Part shown: positions 1-10,814 of the stretch, piece after piece
Position numbering within the stretch: the first letter of the stretch is position 1
Layout: each line of letters opens with the position of its first letter
From: Gymnopilus junonius
Taxonomy: Eukaryota > Basidiomycota > Agaricomycetes > Agaricales > Galerinaceae
Assembly (NCBI GenBank): GCA_015501075.1
Contig: JADNYJ010000373.1
Span: forward strand, 1-31,535
DNA length: 31,535 bases
Reading direction: 5' to 3'
Program-made: the position numbers and the translations under genes
Notes under the pieces: generated by a model
Database searches by the model: none
Told to the model about the DNA's origin: nothing
What the model saw: only the letters and a program-made list of their open reading frames with translations

Positions 1-69
1 ATAGTCAGGAGAGAGATATAATTTAAATGCGAATGGTACACAGTGATGATCTATGCTGATTGAGTTGCG

Positions 70-2929
70 TTAGGATCGCGGTAAATCTGATTGAAGGCAA
101 ATCAGCTTTAGACCTTCTGCTAGGTCAATTGCACACACCTTGATATCCCAGATATTACCAATCTTCTTGTCGTCACTAGCAATTTCATCTTCAGCCTCAT
201 CGATGACAAGCTCCTTCTCCGCCATGGGACTCTCTTCCGCTGCAGACTCAAGTTTTAAACCCTGTTCATTGGCCAAGTGGAGCAAACAAATAAAGCAGAA
301 GCTTGTGCTGATTTCATCCATTTTGTCCTTGGGATACGACTTTTGCAAGCCTGATATCACCTGGCTGAACTGCCTTGAATCTGAAGGGTCTGTAGGGGTC
401 ACCTCTGGTTCATCGACATCCTGGTAAACTGAGATGAGTACCCCAGAGAATTTTCGAAGGGAGAGTACTCACCATGCTTTCATCATTTTCACTAGATTTC
501 TTATTATCCACCACAATGTCGAGTCCTTTCCATATGTTATCCTTTAGCTTCCTCACATCGACGCGTTTGGCCCTCTTGGTATAGTTGACAAACTCAGGTC
601 TGACCCGCCTTGTCTGGCCCTGGGTAGCAGCGAGAAGGTCTTGTTCGCCTGAATCTTCATCAGGAAGTCCTCCGCCATCGTCGTCAAAACCAGGACCAAA
701 GTCATCGTCATGGAAGAATTGAGTGTTGAAAGGAACAGGCTCTCCGTTTGCTATGGGATGTTTTACTATTTTAGCCCCAGAGAGCAATGGACAGTGACTT
801 GCCGTAATCGTCGTCGTCATCATCATGATTGCGATTGGCGGCTTGTTCAGCGGCGGCCTGAGCCCAAAAACTTTCGTCGACTTCTCCATCGTTGTCATTT
901 ATGCGAACTCGTCTGCCACGCATTTTCAGCTGTTGAACACCAATCAGCAGGAGACCGCAGAAGGGGAAAAGGACACGAACAGAGAACTTCGGCTTCGTAA
1001 ACAACGTCACAAGCTGCCTACTGGCAAAGTGCATGTCGTCTGGCAACCTGTGATCGTCCCGCTTCTCTTTCTTTTTCTTAGCGCCTTTCTTGTTGGCGGT
1101 TGTTCCTGTCCCTGGCAGGTTGATACCTACACCTTTCGTGACGGGGGCAAATATTTCCTTCGCTAACTCCTTTAGGTCCTTATCTGAAGGAGTCATGAAG
1201 TCGATCTTGACGGCCTCCTTCTTCTGACGTTTATTGGCTTTGTTAGCATCAGCAGTGGCTTCCGCTGTAGTGAGTAGTTAGGATTGAAATTTTAGTTTGT
1301 GGAGACAATCCTTACGTTTACGAATATTCTTCCGCAACTTCCAGTGCTCGGGACCAGCCCAGTTTTTGAGGAAGTTCTGGTCAAAGTAATCTAAAGCTCC
1401 GCCTTCGGAATTCGGGTCAGCCATGACCAATTTGAGGTCGCGTTCCGTCGGCGCTCGACGGGGATCGAAAGGTACGAAAGGACCCGGCCGTCCTTCCTCG
1501 ATTTCACCGGAAGGACCTACCGAACCGTTATGCGAGGGATCATCACCAAAGTCATCATCCCCGCCAAAGTCTCCACCAAAATCATCGTTGACAGCATCCG
1601 CGCCGACAAAGAAGTCTTCTGCAGTAGGGTACTTCACCAGCATCCATGTTCGTTCCAAAATTGTCGTCATCTTCATCTGCGATATCGTCCTCGTGGCGAG
1701 TGTTGTCTAAGAACATTGTTGAGTCACCCCAATGTGAATGCATTTTTAGCGAACTCGAAATCAGCAAGGGAATGTGATATCGCTTTGTTTTCGAGGACGG
1801 AGAGATCTGGGAAGTATTCCTCTGTAACGCAACATTAGGATGTTTGGAGTCTGGAAAAATATTGCAGGTGAATACCCACTTCGCAGAAAAGTCATATCCA
1901 TCAAATCTTCGGGTTCCTCGACGACATCCTCATCTTCAACTTTACCCATTGAATCACTGGCATCAAAAATAACTCTCATACATCCCTCAGAACCAATGCC
2001 CAATGATAAATGGTTCATCAAGAGGCCGCTGGCGCCACCTTCATCAAAATCTGCACAAGTTTTCTTGAACAAAGGATCAACTGCAAATTCCAGGTCTGGC
2101 TTCTTGTTTTGAGAGAAGATGGGTCTTTCGCCAAAGTAGCACCAGTGCCACGATTAGTTTTCCGCTTCTTAGCCTGCGTAGGATCAGCATCTGGATTATC
2201 AGAATTTTCGGCATCGTCGTCCTCTTCCAGATCTCTACGACCAGATACAAGATTGCTGAGAAGTTTGCCTGTTTCAGTGCCGACACTGTCGACGCGACTT
2301 GTCCAGATTTTCACGCAGCCGTCCAGGGTAGTTGACGCGCGCTGGAAATTGATAGAGTTATCGTCGTTATTTCGCAATAATGACATGTCGTGAAAATAGT
2401 CAATCAAAGCGAAGTTCCATGAATTCTGAGGGTTAATTTTCTGTCGAGATTGTCCTCATTAGCACTTGGTCTTTGGGAGTGAAACATAAAAGCGTACGTT
2501 ATCGGTTGCCAGCTTCATCCATTCTTCAAAGTTCGAACTCATAATGTCCCATGAAACGTTGGCGACAGGGGGTGCAACGGTTTGCAGAGGCTTTTGCTTT
2601 GCCCCTCTTGAAGGTTCTTGAGACTCTTGTTCCTGCGCTCCTTCGGATGAAGGACCAGCCAAAGAATTCTCAATGACATGAATCTTCGTGCTCTTCCTTC
2701 TCCGCCTCTTCTCAGCGGCATCGTCGTTAATGTTGACGGCCCTCAATGGCGGTCGTCCTGTCTCGGAATTGTCATTGTCTGGGTGATAGACTTCGCTAAG
2801 CCGCTTCTTCAAAGTGCCTTTCTGCGGTCTTGGTGTTTCTTGTTCCGATTCATCGTCTGTAGCGTCTGTAGCGTCTGCGTAGACCGGCTTGAATGTGCTT
2901 GGAGATCGTGCTCGACGCGCTGGTGCCAT
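70..2929 (-). CDS. BRN1: Condensin complex subunit 2 (kleisin, Brn1/Cnd2/CAP-H)
   Basis: Kleisin of condensin: it bridges the SMC2/SMC4 heads and recruits the HEAT subunits for mitotic chromosome compaction. Family hallmarks appear in order. Near the N terminus are a basic patch and FEEWMKLATDN, then INFQRASTTLDGCVKIWTSR and TETGKLLSNL. Next come ATLAKDPSSL, FAVDPLFKKT and ADFDEGGA, then SHSLADFEFAK. An acidic middle is followed by VPFNTQFFHDDD and RAKRVDVRKLKDNIWKGLD, and the C-terminal winged-helix region contains TSFCFICLLHLANEQGL. The start is the ATG at 2929; a GTG just upstream was ignored. Introns that fit: 2441-2497, 1822-1879, 1265-1315, 930-980 and 421-472, all GT-AG and 51-58 nt. 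Four single-base frame breaks remain (near 2107-2110, 1743-1747, 1627-1629 and about 799), so no simple translation spans the gene. Expected product is roughly 830 residues. Identity is secure; exact exon ends near the breaks are inferred. Confidence 0.92.
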
Positions 2930-2963
2930 CACAATCGCCGTCTCAACAAAGATTGGTTGCAGG

Positions 2964-2990
2964 CACGTGATTACGTGCAGCGCGACGCGT
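2964..2990. promoter_or_regulatory. CACGTG and ACGCGT elements upstream of BRN1
   Basis: CACGTG lies at 2964-2969 and the MluI box ACGCGT at 2985-2990, within about 60 bp of the BRN1 start codon. ACGCGT is the classical binding site of the fungal MBF cell-cycle factor. Its function here is inferred from motif and position only. Confidence 0.4.
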
Positions 2991-3235
2991 AACTCTGTGA
3001 CACGTCACGCGCGCGTTGTTTGCCAAATGTACGTACAGTAAACAGACAATCGACGCCAGCTGGCAAGCTGATATTTTGAATTTCTCTCATCCTTATTCTT
3101 CTGTCTTCCTAGACAATTCACCTCATCCGTGGCTGGTTATCAAATTGTTCTCTTAACATCTGCTTGCACAATATATTCCCGTCAAGTTTCCAATCTGATG
3201 TCTGGAGGATAATAGTATCTATTTAACTATCTGTC
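2991..3235. other. Intergenic DNA upstream of BRN1
   Basis: This short AT-rich stretch lies between the divergent BRN1 promoter elements and a decayed plus-strand fragment. It contains GC-rich ACGCGCGC just after the MluI box; no ORF or RNA gene was seen. Confidence 0.3.
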
Positions 3236-4263
3236 GCCGTCTATGGTTTGTGATTGGTGCTCAAAACATGCGTTATTCGTGTTTGGCGGCATGCCGACTT
3301 GTCTATTGGCTTCTTTCCTCCTAGTATGAGAATTTCTTGCGGAAGTTCTGAATTTCAAGAGCCTGCACGATGTCCCATATCGGCCGACTTTATAATAATC
3401 CACAATGTAAAGAATGCACTGCCATACATGAAGCTGGTGAAGATGAAGGTAGATAGACATCCATTTGGCACTTTCATTGCGTAACTCGCAAAATTGTTGG
3501 GGATGCACGAGTAAGTGTGATTGCTTGTGACTTCGTATATTATATACTGACAATTGCCTTCAGCCTCATTGGATCCGAAGTACCCTTCCCATCCAACTAT
3601 TACGACTCCAAAAGATTGTCATTTCAAAAGAAGAGTGGAATGATTTGATTGACAGCAATCATGATGAAGATTTACTTACATGAGTACCAGAACTCCTGCA
3701 GGTGGCATATCTTTGACTTTTTGTTTCCTTTCCATTCATCATCTCATTATGGAACGAAGATTATGCCTACAACAAATTCCGTCTATGCTCGTAAGGTGTA
3801 TCGCCGTCTGCGGGAGCTCGCAAAACGATCCATCTTACCTCCTTCACCCTTTATCAGCAATGTAAAGTGCGGAGACGACATGGTGTATGCAGCTCCTCGC
3901 AATTTTACGTCTCTGCATCTCAGACTCCAATAGATAAATGACCTTGTCACTAGTCAGATATGATCTCGTTTGTTGTCTTGCAGACGTCGACCTTTCCTCG
4001 ATTGCGGAATCGCAGGACCCTGGTCACGGTTCTCTTACGTTCCAAGGATCTGCTCCTCGTGAATCTCTGCTGAAATAGAGAACCCTGAAGACTGTTCGCA
4101 AACACACTTAATGCAGAACGAACTGCGAGGTGTTGGTAAACATAGGGCGGAAGCTGCGCCTATGTCACCATCGATTTCTCTGACACCAAATGATAGAGCG
4201 GTTCACATCGAAGAGAATATGAGATGGCTAGAAAAGGAAAATCAACAACTGGTAGGTTCTCCT
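3236..4263 (+). pseudogene. Decayed multi-exon plus-strand gene, cysteine cluster plus coiled-coil fragments
   Basis: I do not recognise a family. Several short coding-like stretches follow each other on the plus strand in different frames. At about 3245 a Cys-containing segment reads VCDWCSKHALFVFGGMPTC and soon meets a stop. After an acceptor-like CAG near 3569, an open stretch ends in SKEEWNDLIDSNHDEDLL. After TTGCAG near 3985 comes DLSSIAESQDPGHG, which stops at about 4076 next to an AAA run. A one-base shift then opens ENPEDCSQTHLMQNELRG and a coiled-coil-like ENMRWLEKENQQL, which ends at a GTAGGT donor-like site. The pattern recalls agaric proteins with a Cx2C finger followed by a coiled coil, but the later cysteines are missing. 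It may be a relic, or a real gene hidden by indel errors. Confidence 0.3.
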
Positions 4264-5640
4264 TGATACTAATGGTGCAAACTATTTGCTCACGAACTAA
4301 ATTGACCACTCTTGGGTGCATGATAACTCCCAAGAAGCTGCGGCTCTATTTGTGGTATTTCCTATTCATCTGCCAGGCCTATTGACCCCAGTGACGCCAT
4401 CCACGGAGTCGGCTGAGTTCAACTTCTCTCCGTGTTTGTAAAAATCATGCAAGCACTATCAAGTTGGCACTACGTTCCGGCAATATGATGGTTAAAATTC
4501 TCCAGCCCGATGCATATGCCTTCAAAAAGCCTACACCTTCGTTTTGTAGTGGACGACCATTCCTTCCTGGGAAATCGAGACAGAGTAACATCAAACATAG
4601 GGCAAGGCCTTGAATTAGGAGGCCTGTAGTGCCAATAGACTGACGTCATTCAGTCATCTTGCCTCCCCTGAGCTAATGCGCGCGTGCTGTGAGATTGTCT
4701 AGTGCATCCGCAGGTTACTCATCCAAAGAACCCTCTCCCGCTTAGTAACGACATGGGGAGTTTGAAGACTGCTGTGACGGTTTTTATAAATTAACACGCT
4801 GCTGACACGGCACTTCTTTTAACGAGCGTACAAGTCTACACTCCTGTCACTATTTTCACATTGCCACCAGCAGCGGTGATGTCTTCCTCCTGGTTATCGA
4901 GGCTTGATATTCGGGAACGAGTTCATGCTCAAGAGGCATGGTTCGGTAGTACGCTTAATTCCTACGATAACAGGGTCTACTGTCGATTCGAGGACCTAAC
5001 ACTTATAGGACCGTTATTTATCGTTTGTAATATCCTCCATTTCGCATATAGTGAAGTAAACATCCACAACTTCTACGGACCGTTTTTTCGCCTATCGTGA
5101 TGCAACTTGCTTCTTATTGAAGATCCGGTGATAGTGGAATCAATTTGCCTGCAAGCAAAGAGATTCAGTCAGCCCTTCCACCATGACCAAGATGTCATGT
5201 CAATCGGTCGGATTCTCTGTGTTGAAGAAAAAATATCCTGTGTTGCAGACATGTACACTGTCGATTTAGACATAAGGCGGTGATCGTTGGAAAAGGAAAA
5301 ATGGATTCCAGGACTTGTCCTCATGATCAGCACATGCCCTTCCCGCGAAGGTGTCTACCCGGAGACATGGGAAAACTTTAACGGAATCAATCTAAAGCGT
5401 AATAATCGGACACGATGAATAGTTGGAAGGTCTGGATTCTGGTATACGGTGTGTACGTAGAGGTATCGCTTGATTGCCCGGGGGTATAAGTTACTATGGT
5501 ACATGACAATGACTAGACGGATACGATGATCGTCGATACTGAGAAAGAATTGATAGCTTGTGCTGCTCCCTGCAGTTCTTCCACTATGAGTCGGTAGGAG
5601 AAAAGAAAAGAAAGATCAATTATTCAGCAGTAGCGCAAGT
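4264..5640. other. Gene-poor stretch, nothing recognised
   Basis: Short ORFs occur, the longest being 4861-5100 on plus (79 codons, no clear ATG start in a good context). None shows a domain, signal peptide or splice pattern that I can support. No tRNA or repeat structure was seen. Confidence 0.4.
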
Positions 5641-5675
5641 CAGGGGAAACTGACCTCGGAGCAAAAAAAGGGCTT

Positions 5676-6080
5676 TCAATATTTTCGCGCAGAGGATATT
5701 GGGATTGGTTTGGATGACGCGCCAGTGGTCGACGTCTTCCTCGACTTCAAAACGTCGTCCAGATCTGGTGAAGACGTATCCTTTCTGAATGGAACAAATA
5801 CCCCTCCAGGCTGAACGTGTCCATAAGGTGTCTTGAGTGCCGTATTAGGGGCACCGTTGGTCGTGGACTGTGAAGAGACCTGAGGAGGGTTTCGACTGTA
5901 GGCAGAGACGTTCGCGGCATAGGCATACCCGTACGACGAGTTGGCCGGGTGAGGCGGGCTGCTACTTTGGTTTGCCTGAGAGCAGTTGGTAAAAGGGTGA
6001 ACGGCAAATGGATCGAAATTAGCAAGACTCGATGGAGATTTCGAGGGAGATGATTCCGACGATGAAGAGGACGACAACAT
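5676..6080 (-). CDS. Small Ser/Pro-rich orphan protein with conserved-looking C-terminal motif
   Basis: This is an intact 134-codon ORF with an ATG start and TGA stop. The N terminus is a serine run followed by Ser/Pro/Asn-rich, probably disordered sequence. The last 50 residues contain TPYGHVQPGGVFVPFRKD followed by TSSPDLDDVLKSRK, a compact basic/acidic motif that looks selected rather than random. From memory, short agaricomycete hypothetical proteins end in a similar GGVFVPFRK...SSPDL motif, but I cannot verify this here. There is no signal peptide or membrane segment. Its neighbours are relic DNA on both sides. A possible role is as a short linear-motif adaptor, but none is claimed. The whole ORF could also be the last exon of a longer gene reaching toward 6290. 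Confidence 0.6.
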   Translation of the reverse strand: MLSSSSSSESSPSKSPSSLANFDPFAVHPFTNCSQANQSSSPPHPANSSYGYAYAANVSAYSRNPPQVSSQSTTNGAPNTALKTPYGHVQPGGVFVPFRKDTSSPDLDDVLKSRKTSTTGASSKPIPISSARKY

Positions 6081-6577
6081 TTTTGGGCTCGATTATAGGG
6101 AAGTAAGAAAGTTTGGCAACTGGAGTAGACGGCAACAGTCTGGTTGACTGGTAAGCTTATAATAGCCCTGTGGAGTAGGTTAGCCCTAACCAAAAGATTG
6201 GGATTGCATGGCAATCTACTATTGCTTTTATAGCTCTTATGAACCTGTGCCGGACATTGCAGGGCTAGCCTTGAATTAATCACATACTGGTGTTTTGCCC
6301 ATGTCTAGTATATTTGGGTTAGGGAAAAGACGTGTCGGGCCGAATGAATGCACGGGTGTTTGCTGCTGGCAGGATACTCGCTAACGAGCGCTCTTCTTCA
6401 AAACAACAGCCAGCCCTCGATGAGCTTCGATCATCGAAACGTAAGATTTCCGGACAAACTTGGGGATTGAAGGACCAAGCGAGACGATTTGCCTAAACCT
6501 CTTTCGCAATTGTTCTACCGGAAGGTATTTTACTGAGGTCAGCTGCGATACCTATACCTTGTAGGACATGCATAAGA
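6081..6577. other. Upstream flank of the orphan gene
   Basis: This holds the probable leader/promoter of the minus-strand orphan. On plus, a short open stretch near 6405-6490 reads as basic, lysine-rich sequence (SSKRKISGQTWGLKDQARR) without start or splice support. Nothing else was recognised. Confidence 0.3.
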
Positions 6578-6826
6578 TTACACTGACGGGAAGCGGTCAA
6601 ACAGCATTTCCTCCCCATGGGGTATTTCCCTGAGAATCCGGTACCCAATGTGCCTGAACATAGCGTACAAAGGCTGAGGCTCGGCTAACAGATGTCGAAT
6701 CTTGAAAGACTCGTGGGCTGGAAAGCAAAGAGAAAGATCGCAAGTTCCGGATGTGATGCCTACTTTGGTACAATCTTCTTGGAGGTTGACAAGCTTTGAA
6801 TTGAGAGGAAGTCGGCGGCAATTCAC
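6578..6826 (-). pseudogene. Coding-like relic of unknown family
   Basis: This 82-codon open stretch has protein-like composition, with segments such as KLVNLQEDCTKVGITSGTCD, LCFPAHESFKIRHLL and QPLYAMFRHIGYRILREIPH. It has no good start context and no partner exon upstream in a compatible frame; the sequence above 6870 is AT-rich and broken by stops. I do not recognise the family. The aromatic and hydrophobic spacing of the C-terminal half looks like a folded-domain fragment, so it is listed as a probable relic rather than a gene. Confidence 0.3.
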
Positions 6827-8440
6827 CCCAGATTTGAATACGGCATAGCGTAAAGGTGAAGGCTTTCATGTAGGAGTTTGACTAGAATAGAATAAAGCAA
6901 CTTTGGCTACACGGTTCTTAATGTTGGTTTCTTTAAAGAGCACAGTCACGCGACTCCGTCGGATATCCTTCTTGGCACGACCTCGGACCGCAGCTTGGAC
7001 CAAAAAAAAAACGTTGGAAACTTTACAGAAAAGCAGAAAGCCCCTCTTGACATTTTCTACTGAACCTGCAAGCAAAATTTCAGACTATGCATTATTATAC
7101 ATCCAGAACTCCACTCACAGACATAGAATCCTGTCAGTTGACATTAGGGCACCCCACTGAGCCGCGGTAGATACGCCCAAGACGCCACACCTTCTTTGCC
7201 GGAGAAACATTGTTTATCCGAAGGAGTAGATACAACAAGTTGGGATATTAGCAAACTGCTGGCACTGAGGCAAGAGCCTTTTTTAGCAATGGAGATAACC
7301 AAGTGCGTGTGCCCTGCTGCCTTCTGCTGACAGAAACTGGTCGATCGTGACTGAAATGCGTACGCAGATCTCGTCATAATTGAAGGTGCTAAGAGGGTTT
7401 GAATAGAAAAAATAAACGCAGTGATAGACTCGAAGAAGATGAAGAACTGTCAATAGCAAAGGTCGTAGAAGTCTTTATCTCCGTAACTTTGAATTGCAGT
7501 ATTTTAAGTAATGCGTTGTCTCCAGCTGCAGGGTGGCGTCTATAGCTTTATGCCGAAGATGCCCGACACATGGAGTGGACAAGGAGCGGTCCCATTTCGC
7601 AACTAATACTCAGTGCATAGAGCAATGGAAGATGGCCACTGTGACATCCCTATCTGTCGAGGTGGACCGCTAACACCGGTGTTTGCAACCTTCTGAACAT
7701 GATTCCTAAGAGAATTTCAGTGAAGGAACGTCCGGATGAGGCAAATCCGAATGCATTGAGGGGAGAAAGCAAGACGACACGTCGCGTTAAGGTAGACCGG
7801 TTGTAAGCTTGATAGTTGATAGAACCAGGAAAGGCATATTCTTTACAGAACGTGGAAAACAGCATAGTTGTAAGAAGACGTCCTGCATTCACCGGTTTCC
7901 ATTTCGTGAACAGGAGACTCTACAAGTGAGCGGTTCGATTAAGTTTCTCCGGCAAACGGAAATCCTTGCAATTTTCTGTGGCCTTTAGATGGCTACAACT
8001 CTGTAGACTCTGGAGGATGAGACGGGCTGCCAGCGTGCGTTTTCGAAGAAAAAAAAGTTGTGTGGAGTCTAGCATCAGACTCCTCAGAGAATAAATATTC
8101 AAAGAAAAATACGTCACCTTGGAAAAGGTTGGAGCCCGAGTGCTAACTGAGATGCAGTGAGTACTCCTCTTTTTCCCATTGGGGGCAATCATAACAAATA
8201 TATCTGCGAATCGGAGAAATATGCTGCGCGGACGTCAGTGCATCATTTTTGAGCTTTCAACGAGTACAAAAAATTCTATTTTGGAAACTCACAGCTTGCA
8301 GTCTAAGCGTTCGTGGGAGGAGCGCAGGGCTCGTGGTTGGTATCCTACTCAACTGCGATTTACGTGGCAGGGAGACAATGAGAAATCTATAGCCCTATAC
8401 CACTTGTTTGGAATTTCTTGAGAATTGTAAGGGCTTTATC
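6827..8440. other. Gene-poor stretch with scattered short ORFs
   Basis: Minus-strand ORFs of 77-90 codons lie at 7144-7377, 7650-7892 and 7920-8192. They share no recognisable domain, they shift frame without good splice sites, and the intervening DNA is AT-rich. I see no RNA gene or intact transposon here; decayed sequence is the likeliest content. Confidence 0.35.
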
Positions 8441-8738
8441 CGGTTAAAGCAGATAAGCAAAAGGTGGGATCGATGCAGTGGTATGTCAGGATGTAGAGCA
8501 TGCAGTGTTGTTGTTCAAATGAGATATGAATGGTCCACAACGATGATCTAATCCGCAGAGCGCAAGTGAACTGATATCAGCAGCAGGCAAGCAAAGCAAA
8601 ATTGCAGTCGGGGCAAAAGCCCATCATAAATTCAAAGGCGGCATGCTCCCCGCACCACCAAAAGGCCTCCCACCCCTCTGTGCACTGCTCACGCTTCTCA
8701 TGTTCACATTAAAATGGTGCGGATATGGTGTCTGCGCA
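8441..8738 (-). pseudogene. Degenerate duplicate of the 3' end of the IFH1-like gene at 12455-15702
   Basis: This stretch aligns with the last codons and 3' flank of the large gene whose stop lies at 12455. Shared blocks include ATCGATGCAGTGGTATG, AAATTCAAAGGCGGC, CCCCGCACC and ACTGCTCAC, in the same order and orientation as at about 12170-12552. Read on the minus strand, the copy encodes MRSVSSAQRGGRPFGGAG followed by an LNL-stop C terminus. The intact gene encodes MRSVSSSQRGGGFFGGAG with the same LNL-stop ending. The region equivalent to the upstream exon is absent. It is therefore a partial duplication covering only about 30 C-terminal codons and 3' flank, with no promoter or start. Confidence 0.75.
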
Positions 8739-8959
8739 AGTCTGCAAAAAAAAATGGCGAGGTGCAAGGTCACTGCAAGGTTGGCATAAGCAGAGGCGCA
8801 GATGTTCCAGTGCCCTCATACGACAGAATTAATGGAAGTTGGGAATACGTTACCATACAATCATACAGAACAAATTTGATACCTAATTCACAAATTTCTT
8901 AAATGCTTCATAGCAAGACAGGATAACCAGGTATAACCCACCTACTGTATAGTGGCTTC

Positions 8960-9490
8960 ATGCCCTTGCTCCAGCGACGATGAGGTTTTGGGATCACAGG
9001 GAGATGCTCATTAACAACGGTCGGTGTCTGAGGAAACGCACCGCCGCCAATGGCAGTCGTAAGTTCTGCTGTAACATTCAAGTGCCTGTGAGAGCGATTC
9101 CAGACAGGACCTTCGATGACAAGAGAGGTAAATCAAAGTTTCCTACGCGATTCCGAATTTCCGATTATTCAGGCTAACGCAGCGATGACCTCTGCAATAA
9201 GTTGCTGCTCAGATCTTCTTCACCAATTGTCATGCATCGTTTACCCTCCCGTACGAGGGAAACAGAGTCTTGTTCGTTGTTCAGACACACATTGGGTTTG
9301 GCGCCCCTGTCCTAGGCAATTTCTTCCGGGTTCTCAAAGTCCTTCCTCTCGGTTCGTACGCCTTTAGTAAGTTTTCAATCGCACACAAGGATAGATCGTT
9401 GGGATCGAAAGAACATTAGTGATTGGCCCCCGTGCACTGTCATATGGCAGCGACTTGGAGATGGTCGGTATCGTCAAGGACACAAAGAAT
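8960..9490 (+). pseudogene. Multi-frame coding relic, family not recognised
   Basis: Protein-like stretches succeed one another on plus in different frames. At about 8990-9120 the reading GITGRCSLTTVGV, a stop, then PPPMAVVSSAVTFKC, a stop, looks like a degraded ORF. From about 9205 to 9411 an open frame reads FTNCHASFTLPYEGNRVLFV, then HIGFGAPVLGNFFRVLKVL and PLGSYAFSKFSIAHKDRSLG. A frame step near 9405 opens ALSYGSDLEMVGIVKDTKNL. The composition is unlike random translated DNA, but I could not name a domain. It could be a dead gene or a live one broken by the same indel problem seen elsewhere. Confidence 0.3.
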
Positions 9491-9714
9491 TTGAAGAAAG
9501 GTGAAAGGAACTCAGAAGGTACAAATTTCACGTGATCGCGACCCGACGACAAACGCGTCGCGCGACGCGGACCTCGCGGTTCTGCAGCTGAGTCCGAGTA
9601 AAACATATCGAGTCTCGACCGTCGGACCAAACGGTGAAAAGATGAAATTTGTTTCAATTATTCAAATTTCAAATTTCTACACAACACAACACAAGAAAAA
9701 AAAACATTCCCCGA

Positions 9715-9722
9715 CTCTCAAC
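9715..9722. repeat. Left target-site duplication CTCTCAAC
   Basis: This eight-base direct repeat directly abuts the left terminal inverted repeat and is identical to 10854-10861. Eight-base duplications are typical of hAT elements. Confidence 0.9.
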
Positions 9723-9760
9723 CAAGAGGCGGCGAGCAATTTTTTTTCCGACACTAAGCC
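9723..9760 (+). repeat. Left terminal inverted repeat
   Basis: It begins CAAGAGGCGGCGAG, then a T-rich block, and ends ACTAAGCC. It matches the reverse complement of 10815-10853 with small gaps in the T run. Confidence 0.85.
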
Positions 9761-9919
9761 GGTTTTTCCCAAAAAGTCTGAATTTCGGCTGACCACCCTA
9801 CCACCCCCCGGATTTTTTTCATTTGTATGCTCTGGCTCGCTGGAACCACCCTCAATTTCTGCGGGATCGAAATTTTGATCACATTTTCTCAATTATTGAA
9901 TTATAGGCTATTTTCTGAC

Positions 9920-10500
9920 TCAAATTAAGCTAAAATGGAAGCGTGAACGACTAAGATTAGGTCTTTTTGCCTTCTCATTATCTTCAGGAACTGATGATGA
10001 CTGAGACTCCAATAGTGCTGGTAGTGCCTCGGAAGGAGAGTTAACAACAGAGGAGGTAGACGGCAAGACATTTAAAGGTGGGCTTTCAGAGCAAGTAAGG
10101 TCCAGGATTTGATCAGAGGATGAGATCGGCTCTTCTGGGGCTGCATTTGAGAGGTCTGAGCATTGGAAGCTGCCGTCTTTATGCATCGCACTTTCTTGAA
10201 GTGCGCATCATATGCATTAAGACCATTACCCCAGCCAAGCTTAATTATCTCGTGACAATTTGTGCATCTTTTGATGCGCATGAGCTCCTGTGCATTATCC
10301 GCAGCACTAGAGTTCCTAGAAGGTCGACGAAGAGAGGGTGCATCACCCTGAGGTAACCACCAGATCCCATCCAGTCCAGCAGCATCTTCAGTCATGGGTA
10401 GTGGCTCAGATTGTTGAATTTGATCAGGAGAGTCGACTTCCATATCCATAGGTATCATCAGATCTTCAGGAAGTGGCAGGGGAAGGTCATGCTCAGACAT
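9920..10500 (-). pseudogene. Transposon ORF: N-terminal BED zinc-finger protein, truncated transposase remnant
   Basis: The ATG at 10500 opens an acidic N terminus followed by a finger: CTNC, then a spacer containing LGWGNGLNAYDAH, then a final Cys five residues after the His (HFKKVRC). This Cx2C...Hx5C pattern fits BED fingers, the DNA-binding module of hAT transposases. The frame closes at 10072. A one-base shift at the AAA run (complement of 10178-10180) would continue it, in Ser/Pro-rich sequence, to the stop at 9920 for a total of about 193 codons. No RNase-H-like catalytic domain or hAT dimerisation region follows. The frame also extends upstream to 10566 with a weaker start. It is probably a DNA-binding fragment retained in a non-autonomous element. 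Confidence 0.6.
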
Positions 10501-10814
10501 AATTAGAACAAGCTTCAAGTTGGAAGGCAGTGGGCAAGAGAGAAAGCAAGAAAGTTGAAGTTTCATGGACCGAATACATTATTAAAACGAATTATAAACA
10601 ATGGGAAAGGGCATTATAGCCCAGCTTTCAGAAAGAATGGTCGTCAGATGGCCCTCAGAGTCCATGATAGCGAGGTGAAGCAGCTTGACATCCAAATTTG
10701 GTGGCTGGCCCCGTCGCAATTTGCCATAGATTGGTCACCACCGGCCCGTGACCACCCTCAACTTTTTCTTCTCGCAAACCTCCTTTGAGACCAGACCACC
10801 CTACCACGGCGGGT

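Noticed and set aside
1694..1731. A 38-nt intron in BRN1 skipping to another frame
   Set aside because: It would replace an acidic, kleisin-like stretch (HEDDIADEDDDNFG) with unrelated sequence; two homopolymer corrections explain the data better.
2082..2147. A 47- or 56-nt GT-AG intron in BRN1 that would also restore the frame
   Set aside because: It would remove the ATLAKD...SL segment, which is conserved in condensin kleisins. One extra base in the TTTT run keeps it and reads straight on.
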